Part shown: piece by piece, positions 1 to 7,602 of the stretch
How the letters are laid out: every line of letters starts with the position of its first letter
Numbering within the stretch: position 1 is the first letter of the stretch
Origin: Equibacterium sp963662035
GTDB taxonomy: Bacteria > Bacteroidota > Bacteroidia > Bacteroidales > UBA932
Direction: 5' to 3'
DNA: 64,000 bases
NCBI GenBank assembly: GCA_963662035.1
Contig: CAVLDO010000008.1
Span: 21,989 to 85,988, forward strand
The notes under the pieces: generated by a model
The model's database searches: none
What the model was told of the DNA's origin: nothing
What the model saw: only the letters and a program-made list of their open reading frames with translations
Program-made: the position numbers and the translations under genes

Positions 1-172
1 CGCGCACCTCAAACCACTCTTTCTTCACCGGTTTGGAGCCGCCGCTGGCGCTCCAGAAATAGACCAGTCCGCCCAAAAGCAGAATATAGATGAGGGTTAT
101 GCCCCATCTCATCGGACTGGGAGTGCGCCTGATGCGCTGCCCGCCGCCGGGATTGCCGTTATTCTTTGCCAT
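1..172 (-). CDS. ftsH: ATP-dependent zinc metalloprotease FtsH, N-terminal part (runs off the left edge)
   Basis: Only the first 57 codons are inside the window. The reading starts at the ATG at 172-170 and gives a short basic, Gly/Asn-rich cytoplasmic tail (MAKNNGNPGGGQRIRR), then one hydrophobic segment at about residues 24-40 (WGITLIYILLLGGLVYFW), then the start of a periplasmic region (KPVKKEWFEV). This is the usual N-terminus of a membrane-anchored FtsH. The AAA+ and zinc-protease domains are outside the window. The start lies 14 bases inside the end of rsfS, so the two genes are translationally overlapped; the rsfS-ftsH order is common in Bacteroidota. FtsH degrades misfolded or short-lived membrane and cytosolic proteins. 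Confidence 0.85.
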   Translation of the reverse strand, partial: MAKNNGNPGGGQRIRRTPSPMRWGITLIYILLLGGLVYFWSASGGSKPVKKEWFEVR

Positions 173-530
173 CGTCGCTGTAGGTGGTTTTTTCCGCGTC
201 GGACCAGAGATCCTCCAGACGGTAGAATTCGCGATATTCAGTCTTGAAAATGTGCACTACGATGTCGCCGTAGTCAAGAATCACCCAGAAGGCGTTTTCG
301 CGCCCCTGCTGACGGATGGGGTCTCGCTTGCACTCGGTCCACATCTTCTCCACGATGTTGTCGCAGATGGCCACGACCTGGGTGGTGCTGTCGGCGTTGC
401 ATATCACAAAACTGTCCGTGATTGCAGTGCCTATTCCGCTGAGATCCATCGCCACTACGCCGCTTGCCTTCTTGTCAAGCATTGCGGAGGCGATCACCCC
501 TATTTCTTTTTTCTGCTGCTCTGTATTCAT
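159..530 (-). CDS. rsfS: Ribosome silencing factor RsfS
   Basis: The product is 123 residues, the normal size of the RsfS/Iojap family, which binds ribosomal protein L14 and blocks subunit joining when nutrients are short. Family hallmarks are visible: ITDSFVICNADSTTQVVAICDNI at about residues 37-59 and the C-terminal core WVILDYGDIVVHIF...YREFYRLEDLW. The gene is transcribed with ftsH, which it overlaps by 14 bases. A Bacteroidota -7 element on the minus strand lies at 575-567, on top of the start codon of the divergent birA. Confidence 0.93.
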   Translation of the reverse strand: MNTEQQKKEIGVIASAMLDKKASGVVAMDLSGIGTAITDSFVICNADSTTQVVAICDNIVEKMWTECKRDPIRQQGRENAFWVILDYGDIVVHIFKTEYREFYRLEDLWSDAEKTTYSDDGKE

Positions 531-564
531 AAAAATTCAACTATTTTCGTGCGGATTAATAAAA

Positions 565-1281
565 ATGCAAATGTACAAAATTAAATGGTTCGACATTACC
601 GGCTCGACCTTTTCCGATGTAGAAAACGCGCGCGCAGGTCTTTCTCACAAAGAGATTTGGGCCGCACGCTACCAGAGTGCCGGAAAAGGGCAGAAAGGCA
701 ACAGCTGGAGCAGCGATGCGGGGCAAAATCTCACCTTCACACTGCTGTTGCGCCATAACAATTTTGATGCCCGAAGGCAGTTCCTCTTAAGCCAGGCGGT
801 CTCGCTGGGAGTGTGCGCCTTTCTGAAAGACAAAGGTGCCGGGGCCCGCATCAAGTGGCCCAACGACATCTATGTCGCAGACAAAAAGATCTGCGGCATA
901 CTGATACGCCACACAGTATCGGGCGGATTGCTCTCCGACAGCGTGGTAGGCATAGGGCTCAACATAAACCAGAAAGTATTCCCCGACGCCGTGCCGAACC
1001 CCGTATCGCTTGCGCAAATCACTGGCAAACAATACGATGTGGAGAAACTGCTTCCTGTCCTATCTGACAGGATCTACGCCGAATACGACCGCATCGGCCC
1101 GGAAACTGACACCCGCTACCACAATCTGCTCTATCTCAAGGGGGAGAAGCACACCTTCACCGACTGCGCCACCTTGGAGAAATTCTGCGGCGCAATCACC
1201 GGAGTCCTCCCCGACGGGCGGCTTAAAATCGCCACGGAAGAGGGTGTACGGCTTTTTGCCTTTAAAGAGGTCGCCTATTAG
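565..1281 (+). CDS. birA: Biotin--[acetyl-CoA-carboxylase] ligase (BirA, monofunctional)
   Basis: About 238 residues, a BPL/LplA-fold biotin protein ligase without the N-terminal DNA-binding domain of the E. coli repressor form. The biotinyl-AMP loop is seen as SAGKGQKGNSWSS (about residues 33-45, the GRGRxGRxW-type motif) and the substrate lysine region as IKWPNDIYVADKKICGILI. The start was put at ATG 565, because upstream codons in the frame run through rsfS; ATG 571 is equally possible. The gene is divergent from rsfS and converges on rpe, with their stop codons overlapping by 4 bases. The enzyme attaches biotin to carboxylase and decarboxylase carrier domains. Confidence 0.9.
   Translation: MQMYKIKWFDITGSTFSDVENARAGLSHKEIWAARYQSAGKGQKGNSWSSDAGQNLTFTLLLRHNNFDARRQFLLSQAVSLGVCAFLKDKGAGARIKWPNDIYVADKKICGILIRHTVSGGLLSDSVVGIGLNINQKVFPDAVPNPVSLAQITGKQYDVEKLLPVLSDRIYAEYDRIGPETDTRYHNLLYLKGEKHTFTDCATLEKFCGAITGVLPDGRLKIATEEGVRLFAFKEVAY
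567..575 (-). promoter_or_regulatory. Predicted -7 element for rsfS-ftsH, overlapping the birA start
   Basis: Read on the minus strand, these bases are TACATTTGC, a perfect match to the Bacteroidota -7 consensus TAnnTTTG. They would start rsfS transcription near 560, leaving a leader of about 30 bases. The element covers the ATG of birA (565-567 or 571-573). A weaker plus-strand -7 (TATTTTCG, 542-549) could serve birA. No clear -33 TTG box was seen, so this rests on the -7 match alone. Confidence 0.45.
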
Positions 1282-1931
1282 AGTTCTGCCATATTGGCAA
1301 TGGTCTGACAGGGGTCGCCGCTGCGGAACACCGAGCTGCCTGCCACAAAAATCCGGACACCGGCCTTTGAGAGCGCCGGGATATTGTCCATCGAGACCCC
1401 GCCGTCCACTTCTATCAGACACTTGCTGCCGCAGGCGGCCGCCATACGGGAGAGTTTCTCCACCTTGGCCACCGACTGCGCTATGAACTTCTGCCCGCCG
1501 AAGCCTGGATTCACCGACATCACCAGCGCCAGGTCCAGCTCGGGCAGCAGGTCTTCCAGCAGCGCAACATTGGTGTGCGGATTGAGCGCCACGCCCGCTT
1601 TTTTCCCCAGGGCGTGAATCGCCTCCACAGTGCGGTGCAGATGGGTGCAGGCCTCATAATGCACGGTGATATACTCCACCCCCGGCAGCGCGGCGAAGCG
1701 CTCCAGAAACCGGTCGGGATCGATGATCATCAGATGCAGATCCAGGGGCTTGCGGCTTGTGGCCGCCACGCTCTCCAGCACGGGGAAGCCGTAGGAGATG
1801 TTGGGCACAAACACCCCGTCCATCACATCCAGATGGAGCATAGAGCAGCACGAGCCGTTGAGCATCTCTATGTCTCTTGCAAGATTGCCGAAGTCGGCCG
1901 ACAGTATGGAAGGGGCTATGAAGTTATTCAT
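1278..1931 (-). CDS. rpe: Ribulose-phosphate 3-epimerase
   Basis: 217 residues, the standard length for this TIM-barrel enzyme, which interconverts ribulose-5-phosphate and xylulose-5-phosphate in the pentose phosphate pathway. Motifs are intact: IAPSILSADFGNL at the N-terminus, the metal-binding LHLDVMDGVFVPNISYG (residues 32-48), DLHLMIIDPD, MSVNPGFGGQKF and IEVDGGV. It follows lptD on the minus strand with a 19-base gap, so the two may be cotranscribed. It converges on birA. Confidence 0.95.
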   Translation of the reverse strand: MNNFIAPSILSADFGNLARDIEMLNGSCCSMLHLDVMDGVFVPNISYGFPVLESVAATSRKPLDLHLMIIDPDRFLERFAALPGVEYITVHYEACTHLHRTVEAIHALGKKAGVALNPHTNVALLEDLLPELDLALVMSVNPGFGGQKFIAQSVAKVEKLSRMAAACGSKCLIEVDGGVSMDNIPALSKAGVRIFVAGSSVFRSGDPCQTIANMAEL

Positions 1932-1950
1932 TGACGAGCGGTTTATAAGA

Positions 1951-4719
1951 TTAATTATCCCAGAAACTGGAAGACTTGTCGTATTTGAGCAGGCTGCTTA
2001 AAGTGGAGGAGTTTGCCGCTATGCGGAAGCCCCAGCTCTGCCACTTGCCGGTAGGCACCCAGGAGACGCTGATGTTGAAGCAGTGCAGGTCGTAGGTGGC
2101 GCTCAGCTGCGAAGTGGTCATCGTAAAAGCGCTCAGGTCAAAGCCGGTGTTGAGCGAGAAGTTCAGCGCCTTGGTGAGCCGCAGCTGGCCGCTCACAGTG
2201 GCGGTGCGGGTGAACTTGTTGATCTTCTGCAGCTGGTTGTTGGAGGTGCTGTAGGAGGTGCTGTAGGCCATATTCAGACTGAAACTCAAGTTCCAGGGAA
2301 TCTCGGGGTTGAGATAGTAAAGCCAGCCGCCCGGGATATATTCACCGGTGAGAGGATGGTAATAGACTCTGTAGTACTGGCTCTCTGCCGAACCTTTGAC
2401 GGCATCTTTGCGGCCGTCGTTGCCGTTGATGGCCCCCTTGCCCTGCAGCGAGTATGACATCGATGCGGAGGCGTTGGTTATGCGGGCCAGGCGGTGCTGC
2501 GTCTGCAGCATAAACTTGTTGCAGCGGACGCCGCGCTCGTTCACGTCGTAGGGATCCAGGGTCAGGTTGCCGTTCACGCCCACCTTGCCGAACACCGTGG
2601 TGCTTCCGGAAATCGAGATTGTGGAGAGCTTGAGGGAGTCGGCCATAAAGTTGTACGATCCGCCGATGGTCAGCTGGTCTATCAGCTTTATTTTCTTGGT
2701 TCCGACACCGGTGGTATCCTTGTCGTCGCGCACCTTGGCCTCCAGGTTGTTGCCGAGCGAGAAGCTCATCGAACCGCTCTTTCCCTTGCTGGGGGGACTG
2801 TTGAGCTGGCCGGAGTAGATGTTGTAGTCTTTGGAGATCTCCTCGCCAGCCGAATTCAGATATGTCAGAGTGCGCCAGCCGTTGGCCGCCGTGCCCAGCT
2901 CCGGGTGATACGAAAGGCTCAGCGAAGGAGTGACCATATGCCTGATGGCCTGCAGCTTGCCTTTGGGATTGAACTGGAACAGACCGTAGATTCGGGTGCT
3001 CATCGAGATGGAGGCCGAATAGTTCTGGGTTATGCCAAGCGTGGAGAACGGCTTTGATGTGTCCGACTCCACGGCGCCGGTCTCCGGATTGTAGTATTGG
3101 GAGGTGCTGCGGAAGTACATATTGGCGCCGTAGCTGATGCCGGGCGAGAAGTTGAGGTATTTTAGCAGCGTGAACGACGGGAGGCCGATGCTCACCTTAT
3201 GGGTCATTCCGTTGTTGAACTTGTCGGTGAAACCCTCCTGCATAAATTCGCTCGCCTTGAAGCTGATCTTATTCTGGAAAGAAGTGCTGTAGCTCAGCGA
3301 AATCTGCTCGTAGATCTTCTCCTTTCCCACCCTGTTCTTCTTTTTGAAGGGATAGAAACGGTTCACGTTGAACGTCAGGTTGGGCAGCGTGAACACGTAC
3401 GAACTGTCTTTGGAGTTCTGGCTGTGCAGCATATTCACCGATATGCTGCCGAACGACAGGGTCTTGGAATATGAAACTGACGAGGACGCCTGGGTCTGGA
3501 TAGCCTCCGACACGCTCTGCGCGTTGTAGCGGTTGTTGGAGGGGCTGGAGAAATTCACTGAAGCGCGGAAGCTGGTGCCCGGACGCGCCTTGGAGTCCTG
3601 TGCGTGAGACCACTTGACGCCGAAGTTGGTGGACTCGTTGTAGCCGGAAGTCCCCTTCTCGCCCGTCTTGTCTACCGAATAGGTTATATTCAGGTCGCCG
3701 GAATAGGCATAGCGCTTCTTGTAGCGGGAAGAGAGTTCCATCGCCCAAGAGCCGTAGCTGTAGATGTCGCCGGAGAGGGCGATGTCAAGGTGGTCATTGA
3801 CCACGATATAGTATCCCAAATCGCGCAGGTAGAGGCCTCGGGCCGTCTCTTCTCCGTAGGTCGGCACCATAATGCCGCTGGCCCTGTCGGGCATGTTCGG
3901 CACAAATCCGAATGGGAGTGCCAGCGGCAGGGGGACATCCTCCACCACCACATACGCCGGGCCGAACACGGTGTGCTGGCTTGGCTGGGTGATGGTCTTG
4001 GCCGCCGTCATCTGAAGATAGTAATGGGGGTGCTCCGCATTGCAGACCGTGTACTTGCCGCCCGCAATGTTCACCGACTGGTCGTCCATCATCTTGAGCC
4101 GCTCTCCCCGAAGCTCCCCCTCCTGCTGGCTGGTGACCATATTCTTGATGCGGGCCTTGCGGGTGTCAAAACTGTAGTAGATCTCCTCCATCTTGTACTC
4201 CGTCCTGCCATCCTTGAGCACCGGCTGCCCCTTCCATTTGTTGTCGTAATCTTTGGTGCCGCGGGCATAGACCACATTGTTGTCGAGGTCATACGCCATA
4301 TAGTCGGCTGTGATTTCGGTCTTGCCGTATTTGACGGAGACATCTCCGTAGTAGTAGATCACCTTGCGGCCGCCTGTGAAATCCTCAATCACGGAGTCCT
4401 TGGCGGCGGAGAAGGCGGGCCGCTCCAGCGCGCTCTTGGGCCTTGCGCCTTTGCCCGCGAGGGTGCTGTCGGCAGGGTTGCGAAGCGTGCTGTCGGCCGC
4501 ATTAAAGGTGCTGTCGGCAGGGCTGCGGAGGGTGTCGGCGGATGCCGCGATGCTGTCGGATGCAGGCAGCACAACGGCCGCATCTGCCGCAGAAACCGGC
4601 ATTTCCACCTTGACGGGCAGGGAATCCGCGTTCTGGGCACCGCAGCAGATAAAGTGACACAAGACGGTCAGCAATACCGATATGTATTTCGCACGACGCA
4701 CGCGGACTATTGAGAACAA
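1951..4719 (-). CDS. lptD: LPS-assembly outer-membrane protein LptD (Bacteroidota type)
   Basis: 922 residues. An N-terminal signal segment (about residues 10-28) is followed by a low-complexity stretch rich in Ala/Asp/Ser with repeated ADST(L/F) units (about 45-90). Then comes an OstA/LptA-like beta-jellyroll region (KVIYYYGDVSVKYGKTEITADYMAYD..NVVYARGTKD) and a long C-terminal barrel with many SxSxS/YxY strands (SLSYSTSFQNKISF, PSLSLSYHPELG). This fits the putative LptD of Bacteroidota, which inserts lipopolysaccharide into the outer leaflet. It is divergent from the amidase gene with only 51 bases between them. The Ala/Asp repeats are unusual and probably a flexible linker. Confidence 0.85.
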   Translation of the reverse strand: MFSIVRVRRAKYISVLLTVLCHFICCGAQNADSLPVKVEMPVSAADAAVVLPASDSIAASADTLRSPADSTFNAADSTLRNPADSTLAGKGARPKSALERPAFSAAKDSVIEDFTGGRKVIYYYGDVSVKYGKTEITADYMAYDLDNNVVYARGTKDYDNKWKGQPVLKDGRTEYKMEEIYYSFDTRKARIKNMVTSQQEGELRGERLKMMDDQSVNIAGGKYTVCNAEHPHYYLQMTAAKTITQPSQHTVFGPAYVVVEDVPLPLALPFGFVPNMPDRASGIMVPTYGEETARGLYLRDLGYYIVVNDHLDIALSGDIYSYGSWAMELSSRYKKRYAYSGDLNITYSVDKTGEKGTSGYNESTNFGVKWSHAQDSKARPGTSFRASVNFSSPSNNRYNAQSVSEAIQTQASSSVSYSKTLSFGSISVNMLHSQNSKDSSYVFTLPNLTFNVNRFYPFKKKNRVGKEKIYEQISLSYSTSFQNKISFKASEFMQEGFTDKFNNGMTHKVSIGLPSFTLLKYLNFSPGISYGANMYFRSTSQYYNPETGAVESDTSKPFSTLGITQNYSASISMSTRIYGLFQFNPKGKLQAIRHMVTPSLSLSYHPELGTAANGWRTLTYLNSAGEEISKDYNIYSGQLNSPPSKGKSGSMSFSLGNNLEAKVRDDKDTTGVGTKKIKLIDQLTIGGSYNFMADSLKLSTISISGSTTVFGKVGVNGNLTLDPYDVNERGVRCNKFMLQTQHRLARITNASASMSYSLQGKGAINGNDGRKDAVKGSAESQYYRVYYHPLTGEYIPGGWLYYLNPEIPWNLSFSLNMAYSTSYSTSNNQLQKINKFTRTATVSGQLRLTKALNFSLNTGFDLSAFTMTTSQLSATYDLHCFNISVSWVPTGKWQSWGFRIAANSSTLSSLLKYDKSSSFWDN

Positions 4720-4726
4720 ATAATAT

Positions 4727-4735
4727 TATCTTTGC
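4727..4735 (+). promoter_or_regulatory. -7 element for the amidase gene
   Basis: TATCTTTGC matches the Bacteroidota -7 consensus TAnnTTTG plus the frequent following C. It lies 35 bases before the amidase ATG, implying a leader of roughly 28 bases. The only TTG close upstream (4710-4712) is spaced 14 bases away, shorter than the usual 17-21, so the -33 box is uncertain. Confidence 0.5.
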
Positions 4736-4770
4736 AAAAGTAGGATTTTTGCGAGCTTTTTACAACATAT

Positions 4771-5967
4771 ATGCCGTTTTTGTTCTTCAGGAGGCTCTTT
4801 GCCGCCGCACTTGCCGCCGCGCTGACGGCCACCGCCGCCTTTGCACAACAGGTGCGCCTCTCCACCGTGGTGATTGACCCCGGGCACGGGGGCCACGATT
4901 CGGGCGCCATCTCCCGGGACGGCTCTCTCAAAGAGAAGGACGTGGTGCTGGATGTGGCGCTGAGGCTCGGCGCGCGCATAAGCGGCGGATATCCCGACGT
5001 GAAAGTCATCTACACCCGCAAGAGCGATGAATTCATCCCCCTGGACAAGCGGGCCGACATCGCCAACAAAAACCGGGCGGACCTTTTCATATCGGTGCAC
5101 GTGAATTCAGTGCCCAAGGCATCGAAGGCCCCCTCCGGCTGCGAGACCTTCGTGATGGGTATGCACAAGAACGCCGCCAATATGGAGGTGTGCAAGAGAG
5201 AGAACTCGGTGATTCTTCTCGAGGACGACTACTCCACCAAATACCAGGGATTCGACCCATCCGACACCGAGAGCTACATCTTTTTCAACCTGATGCAGAA
5301 CGCCTACTTCGAGCAGAGCCTCATATTTGCCGAACTGTGCCAGAAAGAGCTGCGCAAAGGGCCGATCACCACCGACCGGGGCATCAAGCAGGGAGGTCTG
5401 CTGGTGCTCTGGCGCACCACTATGCCATCTGTGCTTGTGGAGCTGGGGTTCATAACCAACGCTTCAGACCGCGCCACGCTCAGCTCCCCCCAGAAGCGCG
5501 AGCAGCTTGCCGGCGACCTGTTCAACGCCTTTGTCAAATTCAAAGAGCAGTATGAGAGCGGACAGGAGGGCGGACAGGAGGGCCAAAGCCCCGATGCGGA
5601 GTCTTCCCGCAAGGCGGCAGAAAAGCAGGAATCCTCCGCCGGGAGCGCGGCATCATCCGAAGCGGAGAAAGCGGCCGGGAGCGCGGCCGCAGCCGAAGCC
5701 GCAGTGGATGGATCCTCTCAGACGGCGGATCCGGGCTCTTATTTCACGGTGCAGATATTTGCCCTTTCCAAGAAGCTTGAGAGTGGCGCGCCGCAGTTCA
5801 AGGGGCGCAAAGATATCCACAGATTCAAGGTCGGCAGTATATATAAATATGGTGTGGGAACCTTCCGCAGCGAGAGTGAAGCGGCAAAGGCTTCTGCAGA
5901 AATGAAGTCCGATTTCCCGGGCTGCTTTGTGGTTAAAATAGACAATTTTGAAATCAAAAAAAAATAA
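4771..5967 (+). CDS. N-acetylmuramoyl-L-alanine amidase with C-terminal SPOR domain
   Basis: 398 residues. A signal peptide (about 1-26, cleaving near AFA-QQ) leads into an Amidase_3 domain (about 28-245) with the zinc motifs VVIDPGHGGHDSGA, LFISVHVNS and VELGFITN. A linker rich in Glu/Ser/Ala (about 255-318) follows, then a SPOR-type domain (YFTVQIFALSKK ... FVVKIDNF) that binds denuded septal glycan. The family cleaves the stem peptide from muramic acid during cell separation; the domain order suggests a septal, periplasmic role. The gene stands alone between lptD (divergent) and dnaA (same strand, about 205 bases later). Confidence 0.92.
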   Translation: MPFLFFRRLFAAALAAALTATAAFAQQVRLSTVVIDPGHGGHDSGAISRDGSLKEKDVVLDVALRLGARISGGYPDVKVIYTRKSDEFIPLDKRADIANKNRADLFISVHVNSVPKASKAPSGCETFVMGMHKNAANMEVCKRENSVILLEDDYSTKYQGFDPSDTESYIFFNLMQNAYFEQSLIFAELCQKELRKGPITTDRGIKQGGLLVLWRTTMPSVLVELGFITNASDRATLSSPQKREQLAGDLFNAFVKFKEQYESGQEGGQEGQSPDAESSRKAAEKQESSAGSAASSEAEKAAGSAAAAEAAVDGSSQTADPGSYFTVQIFALSKKLESGAPQFKGRKDIHRFKVGSIYKYGVGTFRSESEAAKASAEMKSDFPGCFVVKIDNFEIKKK

Positions 5968-6021
5968 TTTTTCTGTTCTGCTTCCTAACTGGCGAAACAT
6001 CAGGGCAATATGATTGAAAAA

Positions 6022-6044
6022 ATGTTTTAAACATCTTATCCACA
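6022..6044 (+). promoter_or_regulatory. Perfect DnaA box next to a 6-bp inverted repeat upstream of dnaA
   Basis: TTATCCACA at 6036-6044 is an exact match to the high-affinity DnaA box. Directly before it, at 6022-6034, is a perfect inverted repeat ATGTTT-T-AAACAT. The stretch is AT-rich and lies about 130 bases before the dnaA start, which suits autoregulation by DnaA. Only one perfect box was found here, so I do not call a replication origin. Confidence 0.6.
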
Positions 6045-6106
6045 ACTAATTACAAGCATCGCAAAATTTCAAATTAGGAATCAGTCACTTACGCCGTTTT
6101 TGGATT

Positions 6107-6140
6107 TTGCAAGCGTTTTAGGGTTTTTTATTTATCTTTT
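6107..6140 (+). promoter_or_regulatory. Predicted dnaA promoter
   Basis: A TTG at 6107-6109 is followed after 23 bases by TATCTTTT (6133-6140), one mismatch from TAnnTTTG. This would give a transcript start near 6147 and a leader of about 25 bases. The spacing is at the long end and the -7 is imperfect, so confidence is modest. Confidence 0.35.
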
Positions 6141-6172
6141 TTTCAACCAGCTTTGTTGTGCAAACAGAACAG

Positions 6173-7585
6173 ATGACAAAGCAAGACAACATACAGATTT
6201 GGGAAGAGTGTCTGTCCATAATCAAGGACAACACCACAGAAGAAGGATTCAAAACCTGGTTCGCTCCGATACGGGCAAAAAGCCTTGTCGGCAAAGAGCT
6301 CACCCTTGAGGTTCCCTCGCACTACGTAAGGGAGTACATCGAGAGCCATTACAGCGATTTGCTGCTCAAAGTGCTCACCCGCGTCATAGGCAGCGGCTTC
6401 AGACTCATCTACAGCGTGAGGGTGGCCGGCAACGGCTACGTGCGCACTATGGAGAGCGGCCGGGGGGTTCCGCAGAACCGTCCGGTGGCCCTGGAGGGGG
6501 ACGCCCGCCGCTACCGCGGCAGCGCCTACGCCATCCCGGGCATCCAGAAGGTCAAGATAGAGTCCAACCTCAACCCCAACTACGATTTCGAGAACTTTGT
6601 GGTGGGCGAGTGCAACCGCCTTGGCTACTCCGCAGGACTCACCATCGCCGACAACCCCGGCAAGAACGCCTTCAACCCCTTATTCATCTACGGCGGCCCC
6701 GGTTTGGGCAAGACCCACCTGGCGCAGGCCATAGGTCTTGCCACCAAAGACAAATACCCCGACAAGATTGTCCGCTATGTTGATGCCCACACCTTTGTGG
6801 CGCAGTATATGGACACGGTCGGCGTCAACCACCAGATTACCGATTTTTTGAGGGTATATCAGGCCATAGACGTTCTCATAATAGACGACGTGCACGAGTT
6901 TGCGGAGAAAAAGGGGTCGCAGAACGCCCTGTTCCAGATATTCAACTATCTGCACCAGTCGCAGAAGCAGCTCATTCTGACCTCCGACAAGCCGCCGGTA
7001 GAGCTACAGGGGCTGGAGCAGCGGCTCCTGTCCCGCTTCAAATGGGGTCTTTCGGTGGAGCTGCTGATGCCCGACTACGACACCAAACTGGCAATCCTCA
7101 AGTCCAAATGCCTCCGCGCGGGAGTGGAGGTTCCGGAAGACATTCTGGAATATCTGGCCCGCAATGTCAAGGGCAACATCCGCGAACTTGAGGGGACCAT
7201 AGTCACCCTTATGGCCCAGGCCACCTTCACCAAGAAGGAGATGACGATGACAATGGCCCACGACCTTATAGAGAAAATTGTCCAGAGTCCGCAGAACGAG
7301 GTCACGGTGGCCAAAATATCCAAGGCCGTGTGCGATTATTTCAAGATTGACCCCGACCTGATGGCCAGCACCAGCCGCAAGAGGGAAGTCGCGCAGGCGC
7401 GCCAGATAGCGATGTATCTCTCACGCACCCTCACCAACACCTCCCTCTCCTACATCGGCAGCCAAATCGGCGGCCGCGACCACGCCACAGTGCTGCACTC
7501 ATACAACACGGTGAACGACCTTCTGGAATCCGACCGCACTTTCAAGAAGTATATCGGCGACCTGAAACGCATAATCTGCCAATAA
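6173..7585 (+). CDS. dnaA: Chromosomal replication initiator protein DnaA
   Basis: 470 residues. Domain I (MTKQDNIQIWEECLSIIKDN) aligns with the start of Bacteroides DnaA, so ATG 6173 was preferred to the upstream GTG at 6158. The AAA+ core has Walker A GGPGLGKTHL (about residue 174) and Walker B VLIIDDVHEF (about 233). DNA-binding domain IV (about 375-470) carries the signature IGSQIGGRDHATVLHSYNTV. It binds DnaA boxes and opens the origin. It sits after the amidase and 17 bases before pepD on the same strand. A perfect DnaA box lies upstream. Confidence 0.97.
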   Translation: MTKQDNIQIWEECLSIIKDNTTEEGFKTWFAPIRAKSLVGKELTLEVPSHYVREYIESHYSDLLLKVLTRVIGSGFRLIYSVRVAGNGYVRTMESGRGVPQNRPVALEGDARRYRGSAYAIPGIQKVKIESNLNPNYDFENFVVGECNRLGYSAGLTIADNPGKNAFNPLFIYGGPGLGKTHLAQAIGLATKDKYPDKIVRYVDAHTFVAQYMDTVGVNHQITDFLRVYQAIDVLIIDDVHEFAEKKGSQNALFQIFNYLHQSQKQLILTSDKPPVELQGLEQRLLSRFKWGLSVELLMPDYDTKLAILKSKCLRAGVEVPEDILEYLARNVKGNIRELEGTIVTLMAQATFTKKEMTMTMAHDLIEKIVQSPQNEVTVAKISKAVCDYFKIDPDLMASTSRKREVAQARQIAMYLSRTLTNTSLSYIGSQIGGRDHATVLHSYNTVNDLLESDRTFKKYIGDLKRIICQ

Positions 7586-7602
7586 CAACCAGACATACCC
7601 TT

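Noticed and set aside
316..564. N-terminal extension of birA
   Set aside because: The extra codons are the reverse of rsfS and contain no DNA-binding domain; the ligase fold starts at 565 or 571.
5968..6172. Replication origin upstream of dnaA
   Set aside because: Only one perfect DnaA box and no cluster or clear unwinding element; dnaA autoregulation explains it as well.
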